Assembly: GCA_024277835.1 (NCBI GenBank)
Contig: JAJRUK010000270.1
Coordinates: 1-5,495, forward strand
DNA: 5,495 bases
DNA from: Planctomycetota bacterium
Lineage (GTDB): Bacteria; Planctomycetota; Phycisphaerae; UBA1845
Direction of reading: 5' to 3'
Shown here: piece after piece, positions 4,933 through 5,495 of the stretch
Layout of the letters: every line of letters begins with the position of its first letter
Numbering within the stretch: position 1 is the stretch's first letter
Translations under genes and position numbers: made by a program
Notes under the pieces: model-generated
Databases searched by the model: none
What the model was told of the DNA's origin: nothing
The model's input: only the letters and a program-made list of their open reading frames with translations

Positions 4933-5495
4933 ATGAAACGAGCGAAAATCACAATCGTCGGTGCGGGAAATGTTGGTGCGAGTTGTGCGTTCTGGGCTGC
5001 GACCAAGGAACTGGGGGACATCGTCCTTCTCGACATACCCGACTTCGCGGATAAGACTGCTGGCAAAGCCCTCGACCTTGCACAGTGTGGCCCTATCGAC
5101 CGATTCGACTGCCACATCACGGGTACGTCGGATTACAGTGCTGCTCAGGACAGCGACGTCGTTGTCATTACCGCGGGCATCCCTCGCAAGCCGGGCATGA
5201 GTCGCGACGACCTTATCCAGACCAATGTCAAGATCGTTAAATCCGTCACGGAGCAGATCGTCAAGGTCGCGCCGCAGAGCGTATTGATCGTCGTATCCAA
5301 CCCGCTCGACGCGATGGTCTACACCGCGTGGAAGACGAGCGACTTCCCGACGAATCGGGTCGTCGGTCAAGCGGGTTGCCTCGACATCGCACGGTACCGA
5401 ACATTTATCGCGATGGAACTCGGTTGCAGCGTCGAAGATATTTCCGCCCTGCTCATGGGTGGCCACGGTGACGACATGGTGCCGCTTCCGAGTTA
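4933..5495 (+). CDS. mdh: NAD-dependent malate dehydrogenase (LDH-like type), N-terminal part, cut by window edge
   Basis: The enzyme interconverts malate and oxaloacetate with NAD in the cytoplasm as part of the TCA cycle. The first 187 codons are present, out of about 310-320 usual for the family, and the frame stays open to the window end. Visible features are the Rossmann motif G10-A-G-N-V-G15, the NAD-selecting acid D34 at the end of strand two, and the mobile loop I83-P-R85-K-P-G-M-S-R91-D-D. Arginine at 85 and 91 marks a malate rather than lactate dehydrogenase. Also present are N123-P (NAD and substrate site), D151 with R154 (the proton-relay Asp and substrate Arg), and the catalytic H178 in GGHGDDMVPLP. 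The start is fixed by AAAGGA eight bases upstream and by the immediate MKRAKITIVGAG opening. Gene order with the metal-response genes upstream is probably not functional, since a separate promoter and a 491-base gap intervene. Confidence 0.95.
   Translation, partial: MKRAKITIVGAGNVGASCAFWAATKELGDIVLLDIPDFADKTAGKALDLAQCGPIDRFDCHITGTSDYSAAQDSDVVVITAGIPRKPGMSRDDLIQTNVKIVKSVTEQIVKVAPQSVLIVVSNPLDAMVYTAWKTSDFPTNRVVGQAGCLDIARYRTFIAMELGCSVEDISALLMGGHGDDMVPLPS

Noticed and set aside
4756..5466. A 236-codon frame on the minus strand opposite malate dehydrogenase.
   Set aside because: The opposite strand encodes an enzyme with all catalytic motifs intact, and the antisense product has no recognisable domain.

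Overview
The window looks like a fragment of a planctomycete-type chromosome with moderately high G+C. The clues are the malate dehydrogenase sequence style, an RND adaptor with a non-standard second metal-binding module, and long non-coding gaps between short operons. This taxonomic call is inference from protein style and was not checked against any database. No rRNA, tRNA, CRISPR array or intact mobile element is visible.

Left part (1-2171, minus strand): the start of a heavy-metal RND efflux operon of the CusCBA/CzcCBA type. Transcription runs leftwards. The first gene encodes a TolC/CusC-like outer-membrane lipoprotein. It overlaps by four bases (ATGA) with a membrane-fusion (adaptor) gene that has two N-terminal cysteine/methionine metal-binding modules. 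The adaptor runs off the left edge, and the RND pump gene is expected just beyond it.

Middle (2172-2948): a 777-base divergent intergenic region without a convincing gene. It holds several inverted repeats and a plausible extended -10 promoter reading towards the right-hand operon.

Right-centre (2949-4441, plus strand): an ECF sigma factor followed by a single-pass membrane anti-sigma factor. The anti-sigma factor has a cytoplasmic zinc-binding ZAS motif and a periplasmic domain rich in Cys and His. Facing the efflux operon, this pair is a good candidate for an envelope metal- or redox-sensing switch that controls the pump. That is the most interesting hypothesis in the window, and it rests on gene order and residue content only.

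Right edge (4442-5495): a 491-base gap with a possible sigma70-type promoter, a G-rich mRNA leader, and the first 187 codons of an NAD-dependent malate dehydrogenase (LDH-like family). The dehydrogenase is probably an unrelated housekeeping gene with its own promoter.
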